The notes beneath the pieces were generated by a model. It was not told where the DNA came from and made no database searches. It worked only from the letters and a program-made list of their open reading frames with translations. Source: Arsenicibacter rosenii (GTDB taxonomy: Bacteria; Bacteroidota; Bacteroidia; Cytophagales; Spirosomataceae). From it: a stretch of DNA of 64,000 nt. Position numbers and translations under genes: made by a program. Location of the stretch: positions 1-64,000 of the forward strand of contig NZ_MORL01000020.1 of the NCBI RefSeq assembly GCF_001870735.1, written 5' to 3'. Positions 7,826 to 16,904 of this stretch are shown here, piece by piece; position 1 is the first letter of the stretch; each line of letters begins with the position of its first letter.

Positions 7826-9016
7826 ATGCAGACACACCCTTTTTTCAGCCCTGCCTTTATTGAAACGCTCATGCAGCAACGGATGCCTGAGCAACGGATC
7901 CGGGTACAGCATTGCGAGCCGCTACCCATCGACAACTCGGCCAGTATTCTGGTTACCCTCACTGCCGGTATTTCGGATAAACTGATCGGCCACTTTGCCT
8001 TCCGGGTTCATTTTACGGTTGATGGTCAGCCCCGTAGCCGGAAGATGGTGATGAAAATAAAACCGAACGGCGATAAGATTGCCGGTATGCTAACCGGCCT
8101 TGCGCAGCTCAGCGGTGAGCCCCTGGCAAGTACTTACCCGCCGTTTCAGGCATGGACAGGTTTTCAGCATACGCACATGCGCGAAACGCTGGTGTACCGG
8201 CACCTGACCTCACCCATACTGCCGGCTATTTTCGGCGTCCATATTGATCCGGTCAATGACCTGTATATCATTCTGATGGAATATCTGGATGAGGTAACAC
8301 TGATGAATTCAACCATGACGCCGGACCGGTGGACCGATACGCATATCCGGACGGCCTTAACCCAACTGGCGGCCTGGCATGCCAGCTACCTCCGCCAGCC
8401 CCTGCCCTTTGCTGATGCGTTCTGGAGCGATGCGCCGTCTGCGGCGTATATGCTGCGCCTGCGGCCGCTCTGGCAGGCCCTGTTCAATCAGGCCGTGAGC
8501 CGGTTTCCCGATCTGTATCCGGCCGGTGAAGCAGGCCTGCTCCAACAGGCCATCGACCACCTGCCAGCCTATTGGGGTGAGCTGGAACAAGTGCCGAAAA
8601 CGTTCATTCACAACGATCTGAATCCACGCAATACCTGTTTTAAGGAAACGGCAAACGGCCTGCAATTCTGCGTGTATGACTGGGAGTTAGCCACTTACCA
8701 CATACCCCAATACGATGTAGCAGAGTTTCTTTGTTTTGTCCTTGATACCGACCGGTATGCCCTCCGCCAGACCTATCTGGAGTTTTACCGTGGTCAGTTG
8801 CACGCGCTCACCGGTACCCACGGCGATCCGGCTACGTTCCGGCGTCACTTTGCCCTGGCCGCCCTCGATTTCGGCCTGCACCGGCTGGGCCTCTACATGA
8901 TGGCCCACAGTGTCAGCCCCTACCCGTTTTTACCGCGCGTTGTGGCCAGCTATCTCAATACACTTTCGCAGTTCCGGACCGACGTTTACGATACGCTTTT
9001 TTCGAAAAGTGCGTAA
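7826..9016 (+). CDS. APH/choline-kinase-like phosphotransferase
   Basis: A 396-residue protein with the protein-kinase-like fold of aminoglycoside and choline/ethanolamine kinases. The catalytic loop reads IHNDLNPRN (H262, D264, N269) and the metal-binding motif is YDWE (D285). N-terminal elements include MVMKIKP (candidate nucleotide-binding lysine) and a helix with RETLVYRHL (Glu120). Such enzymes phosphorylate hydroxyl groups of small molecules with ATP. As third gene of the ligase-DUF3419 operon (3-bp spacing), it probably phosphorylates the pathway's intermediate; a resistance role is less likely. Its last 31 bp overlap the convergent GNAT gene. Confidence 0.78.
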   Translation: MQTHPFFSPAFIETLMQQRMPEQRIRVQHCEPLPIDNSASILVTLTAGISDKLIGHFAFRVHFTVDGQPRSRKMVMKIKPNGDKIAGMLTGLAQLSGEPLASTYPPFQAWTGFQHTHMRETLVYRHLTSPILPAIFGVHIDPVNDLYIILMEYLDEVTLMNSTMTPDRWTDTHIRTALTQLAAWHASYLRQPLPFADAFWSDAPSAAYMLRLRPLWQALFNQAVSRFPDLYPAGEAGLLQQAIDHLPAYWGELEQVPKTFIHNDLNPRNTCFKETANGLQFCVYDWELATYHIPQYDVAEFLCFVLDTDRYALRQTYLEFYRGQLHALTGTHGDPATFRRHFALAALDFGLHRLGLYMMAHSVSPYPFLPRVVASYLNTLSQFRTDVYDTLFSKSA

Positions 9017-10050
9017 CAGGCCGTTTCGTGGGGCAGGCTCTTTGAAAACTGAAGGGAGAAGTTATCGGAACGCATCAGACAGAAGATAACTTCTTCGTAA
9101 TATTCCTGAAAATGCACCATGCCATACGCGCCCAGAAACGACATCAGCCCTTGTTTCCGGTAAGCCGGATGCACACCTACCGACTTTACCAGCAATGTTT
9201 TCCGGGACAACCGGGCATAATCGCGGGCAAAAACAGGCGTTTCGCCCGGACCTGGCGGCAGCGTCTGGTAATCGGGCAGGCAAAAACTCATGGCAACCAG
9301 CTTGCCGGTGCTGAAGTCCTGAAAGAGGACGGATGAATGCGGGCAAAGCTTTTCAGCAAAAGCCTGATCATAAAGCCAGTGAAACTGCTCCCGCGAAACG
9401 GGCCGGTAAACCGGGTTGGCGCTGAAAATCTCCCCGACCAGGGTATAAATGGCATCCTCATAGTCCTGCCATGCTTCCGGGGTCAGCGGAATACACCGGA
9501 ACGGCAGCAGCGAAAGAGCGTCCAGCAGGTCTTTCTTCTGCCGGTAAGCCAGCGGAATATCCTCTTTCCGGATGCGGCGGCTCTCAAACCGGCTACTCTC
9601 CTGAAACCCGAGCTGACGCAGCAACGCCGGATAATAGGCCGGATTGGCAGGCTCACGGTCAAAAGCCCCCCACGATGGTTCGGTCAGCCGCAGCCGGTAG
9701 GCATGAAAGGTGTTGAAATTGACAGGCCCGATCAGCCGTTGCCGCCCCCGCTGCCGGGCATCAGCTTCCAGCAGGGCAAAGGCCTCCCGGTTGGGGTTGG
9801 CGTCGTTGGTGGTTTCCCAGAAACCAAAGAAGGCATCAGCCGATGCTTCCGGAAAAATACCGGTCAGCCGGACCGTCTCACCATCGGTGTACAGCACTAT
9901 TTCATTCCGCCCGGCCTCGGTCAGAAACAACTCTCTGCTATACGAAGGCAGCGGCACGGCGGAGGGCAGGCCCGTTAAGGGCTGCGTCAGTCGGGTAAAG
10001 AAACCGGCCGTTTCAGCAGGCCGGAACGGGATACGGTTAATGAGGGTCAT
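8986..10050 (-). CDS. GNAT-family N-acyltransferase
   Basis: A 354-residue protein. The acyl-CoA binding core lies in the C-terminal third, with VKSVGVHPAYRKQGLMS (about 287-303) matching motif A (Q/RxxGxG/A variant) of GNAT enzymes. The N-terminal half contains RLIGPVNFNTFHAYRLR and a NPAYYPALLRQLGF segment, resembling the large YghO-type GNAT proteins often found beside specialised-metabolite or lipid genes. It would transfer an acyl group from CoA to an amine. It is the last gene of a three-gene minus-strand operon and its start overlaps the end of the dikinase gene by 14 bp. Its 3' end overlaps the convergent kinase gene, so the two operons probably evolved together. Confidence 0.75.
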   Translation of the reverse strand: MTLINRIPFRPAETAGFFTRLTQPLTGLPSAVPLPSYSRELFLTEAGRNEIVLYTDGETVRLTGIFPEASADAFFGFWETTNDANPNREAFALLEADARQRGRQRLIGPVNFNTFHAYRLRLTEPSWGAFDREPANPAYYPALLRQLGFQESSRFESRRIRKEDIPLAYRQKKDLLDALSLLPFRCIPLTPEAWQDYEDAIYTLVGEIFSANPVYRPVSREQFHWLYDQAFAEKLCPHSSVLFQDFSTGKLVAMSFCLPDYQTLPPGPGETPVFARDYARLSRKTLLVKSVGVHPAYRKQGLMSFLGAYGMVHFQEYYEEVIFCLMRSDNFSLQFSKSLPHETACYALFEKSVS

Positions 10051-12607
10051 GGTATATGCGTCTGATTTCGCCCGTTTGGCCGTTGATCGTCAGCGTCTGA
10101 CCACTCATGACCGCCCTGGTTAGTCCGTTAATGTTAATGATCGTTGGCAGGCCCAGTTCGCGTAATAAAATAACTGAATGCGACAGCGAGGAGCCTTTTT
10201 CAATCAACACCGCCCGGCATGTCGGAAAAAGAACGGCCCATCCCGGATCGGTCCGCAGGGCGCAGACAATTTTACCGGTCACGTTCAGGTCATCCCTCGG
10301 ATCGGTGATCACAATGGCCTCTCCCGTAACGACACCGGGCACACAACCGGTGCCATACCACGTATCCGGTAATCCAGCACCGGCGGTTTCTTCGGCAACC
10401 GGCGGCGACGGCACCACCACCCGTCCGGGCACCTCCTCCTGTTCATAGCGCCGGAATTCATCTTTCCGCTGTCCGGCCAGCGGGGCCAATGAAGCCGTTT
10501 GCCCCGCTACCGCCTGCTCAATCTCCTCCTCCGTCAGATAAAAGATATCCCTCTCAGCGGCCAGAACCCCTTGCTGTGTCAGCAACCTGCCCATAGCGAC
10601 ATACAGGGCCCGATACATGCCAAACAAGCGCGTACGCTCCAGCCGGAGCCGTTCACGGTTTTCGATGGCCTGCTGCAACCGGCCCAGGTTTTTCAAGACG
10701 CGGTACCGGTGCGGGGCAGCGCGATGCTTAAGTTTATCCGCTAATTCAGCGGCAGCAGCTTGGTGCAAGGTCGTTTGACCAGTGGCAGGCTCGCCGGATA
10801 TGTCTGCCAGCAGGTAATTCCGCAGGTACTGGTAAAACACCTGCGGAGCCAGCCGCATCGTTTCAGTTTCCAGCTTCAGTTCACCCACGGTGCGGTCGCC
10901 GTATTGGTGAATAAACTGCGACACCTGCTCATAAAAAGCAGGGTGCCTTTGCCGGACGTATGCGTGCAGCTGCTCCGGAAAACGGATAATGACGTCACAA
11001 AGCGCCGGTTCACGACGGGCAGTAACGGCCAGCCGATGGATGGCCAGCAGCGGCTGCGTGCCCGCTATCTGCCTGTTCCCCGACAGATAGCGGCTCAGAA
11101 ACACATCCGGTTCCGAAAAACCAGCTTTTTTCAGTTGCCGCACCACGCGGCCGTTTGTCATCATCACATAAAAATCGTTGATGATCGGCACCGACCAGTT
11201 GCCAAGCAACCCGCGGTCCAGCCGGGTCTTCTCCTGCCAAAGCGCCTCAGCCGGTAACGCGGTCAGGTCTTGCTGATAAAAGCGGGTATAGTACGTATCA
11301 AAACGGGCTTTAAACACCCTGATCGACTGGTCGAGCCGTGCGAAGGCCCATAACAACCGGCCCAGGTTCAGCAGCAGACCAGGGAGCATAGCCAGTTTCC
11401 GGCCGGTCGTTTTTCGTATATCCTTCACAAAATCAACCGGTTCGGTAAGGCCCATCATCCGCTCCATATCGGCTTTATTCTGGTTAAATGACGGCAATAG
11501 CTGCAACCCCCGATACCAGTTATTGATGTTGTAATAAATCCGGCCCTTTACCAGGCCCAGCAGGTTCCGGACCATGTTTTCCTGCTGCGCGATGGTTTTT
11601 CCGGGCAATCCGAGTGCATGCATCGTCTGCCGGTAAACGGTCGCATAGGCGCGGCTCGCAAAACTAAAGGTCAGCGGTGTGGTGACGCCACAGTAGCTTT
11701 CCTGAATATTGGCGTTGTCGTAGACCACGATTTCCGGAATAGCCTGCGTTACCGGTCGCGACTGCACGATAAAAACAGCCTCCCGGGTCACGGCAAACTC
11801 AATATCCTGCGGAGACCCGAATACCTTTTCGATCTGTGTACCAACCGCAAAAAGAGTCGCTAACTGCGATGGAGTCAGGCAGGGCTGTTGCTGTATCGTT
11901 CCGGCGACGGCTTCGGTCCGGAGGCCCTGGTACAGACCCGCTACCAGCTGTGTGGTTTTCGTAGCCAGCCGCTGCCGGTGAAGTACCCCGTTGGCCTTCA
12001 GCCAGTAAAATTCATCGGCATCAAGTTCGCCCTGCACGAGTCCTTCGCCGAAACCATACACCGCATGGGCTGCCATTTCCTGCGGATAATCGGGAAACGT
12101 CGTGAATAAGACCCCGCTGGCGACGGGTGTTATCTGTTGCTGAATGATGACGGCGGGTTGGACATCGGCCGGTAAGCCCTTCTGCCTACGGTAGGCTAAG
12201 ACCCGCTCTGAATAGCCGCTGGCGGCACAGGCCGCCACGGCCCGGCAGACCGCTTCCGGTGTTTTCAGGTTCATAAACGAATCCATTAGCCCGGCAAACG
12301 TATGCACCTGTCCGTCTTCACCGGCCATTGACGACCGTACAACCACCGGTTTTTCCGGAAAACCCCATTTACGAAGTATGTGCGTAATAGCCGCCTGGTC
12401 TTCATCAGCCAGGGTAAAGGTGGTTAGTGTTTCGCGGCGCCTGTCGCTGGCATCCGGCGGCAGGCCGGCCAGCGACGGAGCAAAGGTCTCGGCCGGAATC
12501 ACCAGAAATGGCGGAACCGGTACGCCAATGGCCTGCAACCGGTACAGGCCCTGCGCTTTGCCGCCAATCGTATAATGAGATGGTGTAGCCCTTTCGTATA
12601 TAATCAT
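10037..12607 (-). CDS. Rph/PEP-synthase-like dikinase (ATP-grasp plus swinging His domain)
   Basis: An 856-residue protein with the three-part build of phosphoenolpyruvate synthase relatives. The N-terminal ATP-grasp domain has GGKAQGLYRLQ, VVVRSSMAGED and a closing QSRPVT (about residue 290). A large helical central domain of about 430 residues follows, then a C-terminal phosphohistidine domain with GSSLSHSVILLRELG (catalytic His810). Length and domain order match rifampin phosphotransferase (Rph), which uses ATP to phosphorylate a hydroxyl through a His intermediate. The central domain is the substrate-binding part and need not bind rifamycin. It sits between the UbiA-like and GNAT genes in one operon (12 bp after the first, overlapping the second). 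I infer phosphorylation of the cluster's lipid or polyol intermediate. Confidence 0.82.
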   Translation of the reverse strand: MIIYERATPSHYTIGGKAQGLYRLQAIGVPVPPFLVIPAETFAPSLAGLPPDASDRRRETLTTFTLADEDQAAITHILRKWGFPEKPVVVRSSMAGEDGQVHTFAGLMDSFMNLKTPEAVCRAVAACAASGYSERVLAYRRQKGLPADVQPAVIIQQQITPVASGVLFTTFPDYPQEMAAHAVYGFGEGLVQGELDADEFYWLKANGVLHRQRLATKTTQLVAGLYQGLRTEAVAGTIQQQPCLTPSQLATLFAVGTQIEKVFGSPQDIEFAVTREAVFIVQSRPVTQAIPEIVVYDNANIQESYCGVTTPLTFSFASRAYATVYRQTMHALGLPGKTIAQQENMVRNLLGLVKGRIYYNINNWYRGLQLLPSFNQNKADMERMMGLTEPVDFVKDIRKTTGRKLAMLPGLLLNLGRLLWAFARLDQSIRVFKARFDTYYTRFYQQDLTALPAEALWQEKTRLDRGLLGNWSVPIINDFYVMMTNGRVVRQLKKAGFSEPDVFLSRYLSGNRQIAGTQPLLAIHRLAVTARREPALCDVIIRFPEQLHAYVRQRHPAFYEQVSQFIHQYGDRTVGELKLETETMRLAPQVFYQYLRNYLLADISGEPATGQTTLHQAAAAELADKLKHRAAPHRYRVLKNLGRLQQAIENRERLRLERTRLFGMYRALYVAMGRLLTQQGVLAAERDIFYLTEEEIEQAVAGQTASLAPLAGQRKDEFRRYEQEEVPGRVVVPSPPVAEETAGAGLPDTWYGTGCVPGVVTGEAIVITDPRDDLNVTGKIVCALRTDPGWAVLFPTCRAVLIEKGSSLSHSVILLRELGLPTIININGLTRAVMSGQTLTINGQTGEIRRIYHDPH

Positions 12608-12619
12608 CTTAGCCCGATG

Positions 12620-13531
12620 TTACAGGTTGACTACCAGTATCACAGACAAATAGCTCGTCAGCATAAAGAGCGAGACAAGCAATCCGGCTGTTTTCAGTTT
12701 TTTTGCGGCAGGCCGGCGGATAGCCTGCGTGTATACGATGAACGTCAGTCCGTACAAACCGCCGATCAGCCCAAACGGAAACAGCGGGGCCTGGAGCAAC
12801 GCCAGCAGATAAAACTGCACGCCGACACCCGCCAGCAACACCAGCAGCACGCTGACAATGGCCGGGACATACCCCATTGTTTTTGTGTACGAATCGACCA
12901 GCGGACGTTCATCTGCCGGAATATACAGCTTTCGGGCTAGTTCAAACGAAAAGCCGCTCAGCACGCTCAGTCCTACCAGGAGCCCCCATGCCTGCCACGC
13001 CGCCCCCCATGGTACGTAGGCCGACCAGATCCAGTTGATCACGAACGGCATGATCAGCATATGGCTGACGGCGTACAGGACCAGCCGTTTTTTCAGAAAG
13101 GCGCTTACCAAAAACTCGTACCGCATCAACACACTATATCCCAAGGCCAGCCCCCAAGCCAGTAGGGTGACCGGCCCCTGATACAGAGACCAGCTTCCTT
13201 CAACCAACCCACCGGCCATCGATAACCGGATCAGTTGCGGCAGGGTCACCCGCCCCGACTGCAATACCCGGTGCGGATGATTGATACGATCGAGGTCATA
13301 ATCTTTAATCTCATCGAATACCCGTAACCGGAAGAAAAAAGAAATCACCGCCAGCATGCCCCAGCAGGCGATACCTGTGGTAGCCGGATGGGCAGGCAAG
13401 GGGGTGAAAAAACGGGCAACGGAATACACCGTTAAAAAAAGAATGGCAAACAAAGCCATGTTAACGAGCGGGAAACGCTCGTTACTGTAAGCCATCAGAT
13501 GGTTTAGCTTCATAGCGGTAAAATTAATCAA
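12620..13531 (-). CDS. UbiA-superfamily prenyltransferase-like membrane protein
   Basis: A 303-residue polytopic membrane protein with about eight predicted transmembrane helices. The first Asp-rich loop of UbiA enzymes is recognisable as FDEIKDYDLDRINHPHR (73-88), which holds the Mg-diphosphate. The second motif is less clear (LARKLYIPADERPLVDSYTKTMG, only partly conserved). UbiA enzymes attach prenyl or related diphosphate-activated groups to acceptors in the membrane. Two in-frame starts are possible, 13531 and 13513 (MKLNHLM); the second has the more typical N-terminus. It is first in the minus-strand operon with dikinase and GNAT, and divergent from the RND exporter. The substrate is unknown. 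Confidence 0.72.
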   Translation of the reverse strand: MINFTAMKLNHLMAYSNERFPLVNMALFAILFLTVYSVARFFTPLPAHPATTGIACWGMLAVISFFFRLRVFDEIKDYDLDRINHPHRVLQSGRVTLPQLIRLSMAGGLVEGSWSLYQGPVTLLAWGLALGYSVLMRYEFLVSAFLKKRLVLYAVSHMLIMPFVINWIWSAYVPWGAAWQAWGLLVGLSVLSGFSFELARKLYIPADERPLVDSYTKTMGYVPAIVSVLLVLLAGVGVQFYLLALLQAPLFPFGLIGGLYGLTFIVYTQAIRRPAAKKLKTAGLLVSLFMLTSYLSVILVVNL

Positions 13532-13553
13532 ACCGGTTACCGAAAACTCAATT

Positions 13554-13585
13554 CAAACTATCTTAAGGTTAATATTATACACAAA
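13554..13585 (-). promoter_or_regulatory. Candidate Bacteroidota-type promoter for the UbiA-dikinase-GNAT operon
   Basis: Read on the minus strand, TTTG (13585-13582) is followed after 21 bp by TAGTTTG (13560-13554), close to the -33/-7 pair TTTG and TAnnTTTG used by the primary sigma factor of this phylum. The -7 box is one base short of consensus. It would place transcription start roughly 15-35 nt before the two possible start codons. Confidence 0.4.
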
Positions 13586-13635
13586 TCGTTACTTATGGGC
13601 GCTAAACGGGGACGATTTATGCTTACTTTTAATGC

Positions 13636-15861
13636 ATGATTCACCATTTATATCACTTACGGTATTATTTATTGCTCCTCACCCTGGTGTGTTGTGTATG
13701 GCTCTGGCCGGGCATCCGGTCGGCGGTACAGGTAGACAACAGCCTTACCGTCTGGTTTCAGCAGGACGATCCGGCCCTGGTCCGCTACCAGCAGTTTCAG
13801 GAACGCTTCGGCAACGATGAAGTTGTGATTGCGACGGTTACGGCACCGGAATCGTTGCTCACCCCGGCCCACCTGCATACGCTTATACGCCTGACCAGTG
13901 CCCTTGAAACCTTACCGGACGTTGACCAGGTGATCGGCCCCGGAAATATGCAGATTCCGGTAAAGGGCGCACTGGGTATCGATAGCGAACCCCTGCTGAC
14001 CGACACCACATCCGCAGCCACGCTGACGGCCCGTTTACGCTACCGGCCTACCCTGCGGCAACAACTCTTTAACGAAGACTACACCACGGCGCGTCTCCTG
14101 ATTGTGCTGAAAAAAATTCCTGATTTCGATACCCGGCGTGGCCGGATTCTGACCGGTATACAGCAGACAGCCCGCCGGTATATCGGCAGCGAACAGTGGC
14201 ACGTTGGTGGCATCGGGATCATCTACACCGGTCTTAATACACTTTCGCAGCAGGATTTCGGTTTTTTTCTGGGCGTTGGCTACCTGTTTATGCTGGCGCT
14301 TTTCCGCTGGATTTACAAACGTCCGGTCCTGATACTGTACGCAGTAGGTATCATCACGTGCTCAACGTATCTGACGCTCGGCCTGTATGGTACGCTGGGA
14401 TACCGGCTTAATCTGATGACGGTATTGCTGCCGATCATCATCGTGTTGCCGGGCGTGATGGATGCCATCCATGTCATCAACGAACGCAATCAGCTGGCCA
14501 CACCCCGGCAAACGGCGAAGGAAAGTGCCCTGGCGGCGCTGACGCACGTTTTCCGGCCCTGCCTGTTTACGGTATGCACGACTGCCACGGGATTCCTGAC
14601 CTTACTGACCAGCCCCATGGCGATTCTGCAAACGTTCGGCGTCTTTGCCGCACTGGGTATTGTCCTGTGTTTTGTCTTCACCTACCTGCTCGGTGTCATT
14701 TTGCTACCCCTGAGCCCGCCCGCACGGGAACATACGGTCGTAACGGGTCAGTTGCTGAGCCGGTTGCTCTTTTTTGTCAGTACGCATAAAAACGCCTTTT
14801 TGAGCCTGTCGGCGGTCCTGATTCTTGTTTTCGGTGCGGGTATCAGCCGCCTGCGGATCGACACCTATACACTGGGGTACTTCCCGGCAAATCATCCTGT
14901 GGTCACCGACCATGTGGCCATGCAGAAAAACTGGGGGCCCTATATCCCGCTGGAATTGCTGGTAGAGCCGAAAGCAGGGTATACGCTTCAGAGCACACAA
15001 CTGGTCAATGCCGCCCGCATCTTTGCCGATTCGGCGGCACGCATCCCGGGCGTCGGGCAGATTTTCGGGTTCTTCTCGCTTTACCAGAGCGGATTTGAAG
15101 GACTCTACGGTCAAAAGGGCGTACGCTACCTGCGCAGTCAGTCGGCGGTTAACGAGGTACACCGCCGGTTAAGGCTACAATACCCGGCACTAGCCCGGAC
15201 CTTTATCCACGATTCGACGCAGACAGGCCGTATTACCGTTTCCGGCGCGATGATGTCGGCCCGAATGCTGACCGGAAAGATGGACACCCTCATGCAGCTG
15301 GCCAACCGGACAATAGGCCCTTACGCGACCGTTAACGCCAGTGGTTATCAGCCCATGTATGCCGGCATCGTGCAGTACGTGACCAGCTCGCAGGCCAACA
15401 GTCTTCTGCTATCCTTTGTGACAATTTTTGTGCTGGTATGGTTATTTATCCGCGATTTCAGGCTGGCTGCCCTCACCGTCATTCCCAATCTTTTTCCGGT
15501 GTTGGTGATGATGGGCCTGATGGGCTGGACCGGCATTACCCTTGATACCGCCACGGCCAGCATCGGGGCCATTGTGCTTAGCTTCTGCGTCGACGACTCC
15601 ATCCATTTTATCTATACCTACAAAACATGCCGGCAACAGAACAACTGCCCCGAACGCGCCCGCATGACAACCATAACGCACATTGGTCCGGCCATTGTTC
15701 AGACGGCGGCGGTGTTGTTTGCCGGTTTTGCGCTTATGATGTTCGGCAGCCTCAAAACGGTACAATATTGGGGCATACTGACTACGGTGGCGATTATCGG
15801 TGCTCTTTACGGGGAATTAATCATTTTCCCATTGATCCTGGAACGATTTGACCGCCGTTAG
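13636..15861 (+). CDS. RND-superfamily (MMPL-type) exporter
   Basis: A 741-residue inner-membrane transporter with the duplicated RND layout. TM1 is at the N-terminus, a periplasmic loop with FGNDEVVIATV (about 57-67) follows, then a first five-helix bundle (about 195-365), a second TM and loop, and a second bundle (about 580-740). The conserved acidic/helix sequence in the second half includes GAIVLSFCVDDSIHF, typical of the COG1033 'predicted RND exporter' group that also includes hopanoid and lipid transporters. Proton-driven export of a lipid or hydrophobic compound is the likely role. It is divergent from the UbiA-like operon with a 104-bp shared promoter region, and ends in a strong terminator. 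Export of the cluster's product is inference from position. Confidence 0.8.
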   Translation: MIHHLYHLRYYLLLLTLVCCVWLWPGIRSAVQVDNSLTVWFQQDDPALVRYQQFQERFGNDEVVIATVTAPESLLTPAHLHTLIRLTSALETLPDVDQVIGPGNMQIPVKGALGIDSEPLLTDTTSAATLTARLRYRPTLRQQLFNEDYTTARLLIVLKKIPDFDTRRGRILTGIQQTARRYIGSEQWHVGGIGIIYTGLNTLSQQDFGFFLGVGYLFMLALFRWIYKRPVLILYAVGIITCSTYLTLGLYGTLGYRLNLMTVLLPIIIVLPGVMDAIHVINERNQLATPRQTAKESALAALTHVFRPCLFTVCTTATGFLTLLTSPMAILQTFGVFAALGIVLCFVFTYLLGVILLPLSPPAREHTVVTGQLLSRLLFFVSTHKNAFLSLSAVLILVFGAGISRLRIDTYTLGYFPANHPVVTDHVAMQKNWGPYIPLELLVEPKAGYTLQSTQLVNAARIFADSAARIPGVGQIFGFFSLYQSGFEGLYGQKGVRYLRSQSAVNEVHRRLRLQYPALARTFIHDSTQTGRITVSGAMMSARMLTGKMDTLMQLANRTIGPYATVNASGYQPMYAGIVQYVTSSQANSLLLSFVTIFVLVWLFIRDFRLAALTVIPNLFPVLVMMGLMGWTGITLDTATASIGAIVLSFCVDDSIHFIYTYKTCRQQNNCPERARMTTITHIGPAIVQTAAVLFAGFALMMFGSLKTVQYWGILTTVAIIGALYGELIIFPLILERFDRR

Positions 15862-15883
15862 GGCACAAGCCTCAATTTCCTGG

Positions 15884-15909
15884 AACACAATTCCCGAAAT
15901 TGTGTTTTT
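15884..15909 (+). terminator. Intrinsic terminator after the RND exporter
   Basis: A 9-bp stem (15884-15892 with 15898-15906) with a 5-nt loop is followed by a T run. It overlaps an upstream ATG (15900) of the next reading frame, which argues that this ATG is not the true start of the hydrolase gene. Confidence 0.8.
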
Positions 15910-15914
15910 CTGAT

Positions 15915-16853
15915 ATGAAAGCGTTTATCCGGGCCCTCAAATGGGCATTATATACCATTCTTTTTCTGATCGTGGCCGGCATCGGCGTTTCCCGCTTTAT
16001 TGTGTTGCGGGACAGCGACGCCGACCTTATGGACGAGTTCAGTCAGCAGCGGATTAAGCCGTCGATCCACCGCTACCAGGTGGGAGACCGGACCATCCGG
16101 TTTATGGAAACACCGGCCGACACCACCAAACCCACGATTATTTTCGTGCACGGTGCGCCCAGCTCGCTCTCTTTCTTCAATAAGTTCTTTGCCGATACCA
16201 ACCTCGTCAACCATGCCCAGCTGGTGTCGGTTGACCGGCCGGGCTACGGCTACTCTGATTTCGGGCGGGTCGAAACGTCGATTGTCCGGCAGGCAGAACT
16301 ACTCCAGCCACTCATCGACCGCTATAAAAAAGCGCCGTTTCTGGTCGTGATCGGGTCGTCATACGGCGGGTCAGTGTCGGCCCGGCTGGCGATGAATAAC
16401 CCGAACGTGATCGACCATGTAGTGTTTGTCTCGTCGGCGCTCGGTCCGGGTCTGGAACGAACCTATGGCATCAGCCACTGGATCGACAAACCGCCCCTCC
16501 GCTGGCTGGTTTCGCCGTTTTTGCTGCTTGCTAACGACGAGAAACTGGCGCACCGGAAAGCCCTGATGGACATCCTGCCCGACTGGCCCAACATCACGGC
16601 ATCCATTACGATGCTCCACGGTCAGCGCGATGATCTGGTGTATCCGACCAACGTCCGGTTCGCCCGTCAGCATCTGGTCAATGCAGATGTCAAGGAATTC
16701 ATCCTCCCCGAAAACCGGCACGACATCGTCTTCAACAAACGGGAGTACATGACAGACATTATTCTGGACATTCTGAGTAAGTGGCATATTCAGCACAAGC
16801 CGAAAGACATGGTGCAGCAGCAAACTACGGTACCGGTGGAGAAGGGTTCCTGA
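15915..16853 (+). CDS. Membrane-anchored alpha/beta hydrolase
   Basis: A 312-residue protein if begun at the ATG at 15915 (MKAFIRALKW); the in-frame ATG at 15900 lies inside a terminator stem and is unlikely. One N-terminal transmembrane helix (about 9-28) is followed by an alpha/beta hydrolase domain: oxyanion loop FVHGAPSS (78-85), nucleophile elbow GSSYGG with Ser149, acid GQRDD, and base histidine in ENRHDIV near the C-terminus. It would cleave an ester or similar bond at the periplasmic or cytoplasmic face of the inner membrane. The terminator before it makes separate transcription from the exporter likely, so membership of the lipid cluster is uncertain. Confidence 0.78.
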   Translation: MKAFIRALKWALYTILFLIVAGIGVSRFIVLRDSDADLMDEFSQQRIKPSIHRYQVGDRTIRFMETPADTTKPTIIFVHGAPSSLSFFNKFFADTNLVNHAQLVSVDRPGYGYSDFGRVETSIVRQAELLQPLIDRYKKAPFLVVIGSSYGGSVSARLAMNNPNVIDHVVFVSSALGPGLERTYGISHWIDKPPLRWLVSPFLLLANDEKLAHRKALMDILPDWPNITASITMLHGQRDDLVYPTNVRFARQHLVNADVKEFILPENRHDIVFNKREYMTDIILDILSKWHIQHKPKDMVQQQTTVPVEKGS

Positions 16854-16863
16854 GGTTGTTCCT

Positions 16864-16902
16864 CACAACTTTCCGGGGGTTTAAACCCTTCGGAAAGTTG
16901 TG
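16864..16902. terminator. Bidirectional intrinsic terminator
   Basis: A 12-bp stem (16864-16875 with 16891-16902) encloses a further 6-bp palindromic stem (16877-16888). It lies between the convergent hydrolase gene (stop 16853) and the TamB gene (stop 16905), and is followed on the plus strand by TTTATTT. Confidence 0.78.
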
Positions 16903-16904
16903 GT

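Noticed and set aside
10037-12607. Rifampin resistance gene
   Set aside because: Domain order matches Rph, but operon partners are biosynthetic and the substrate domain cannot be equated with rifamycin binding by eye.
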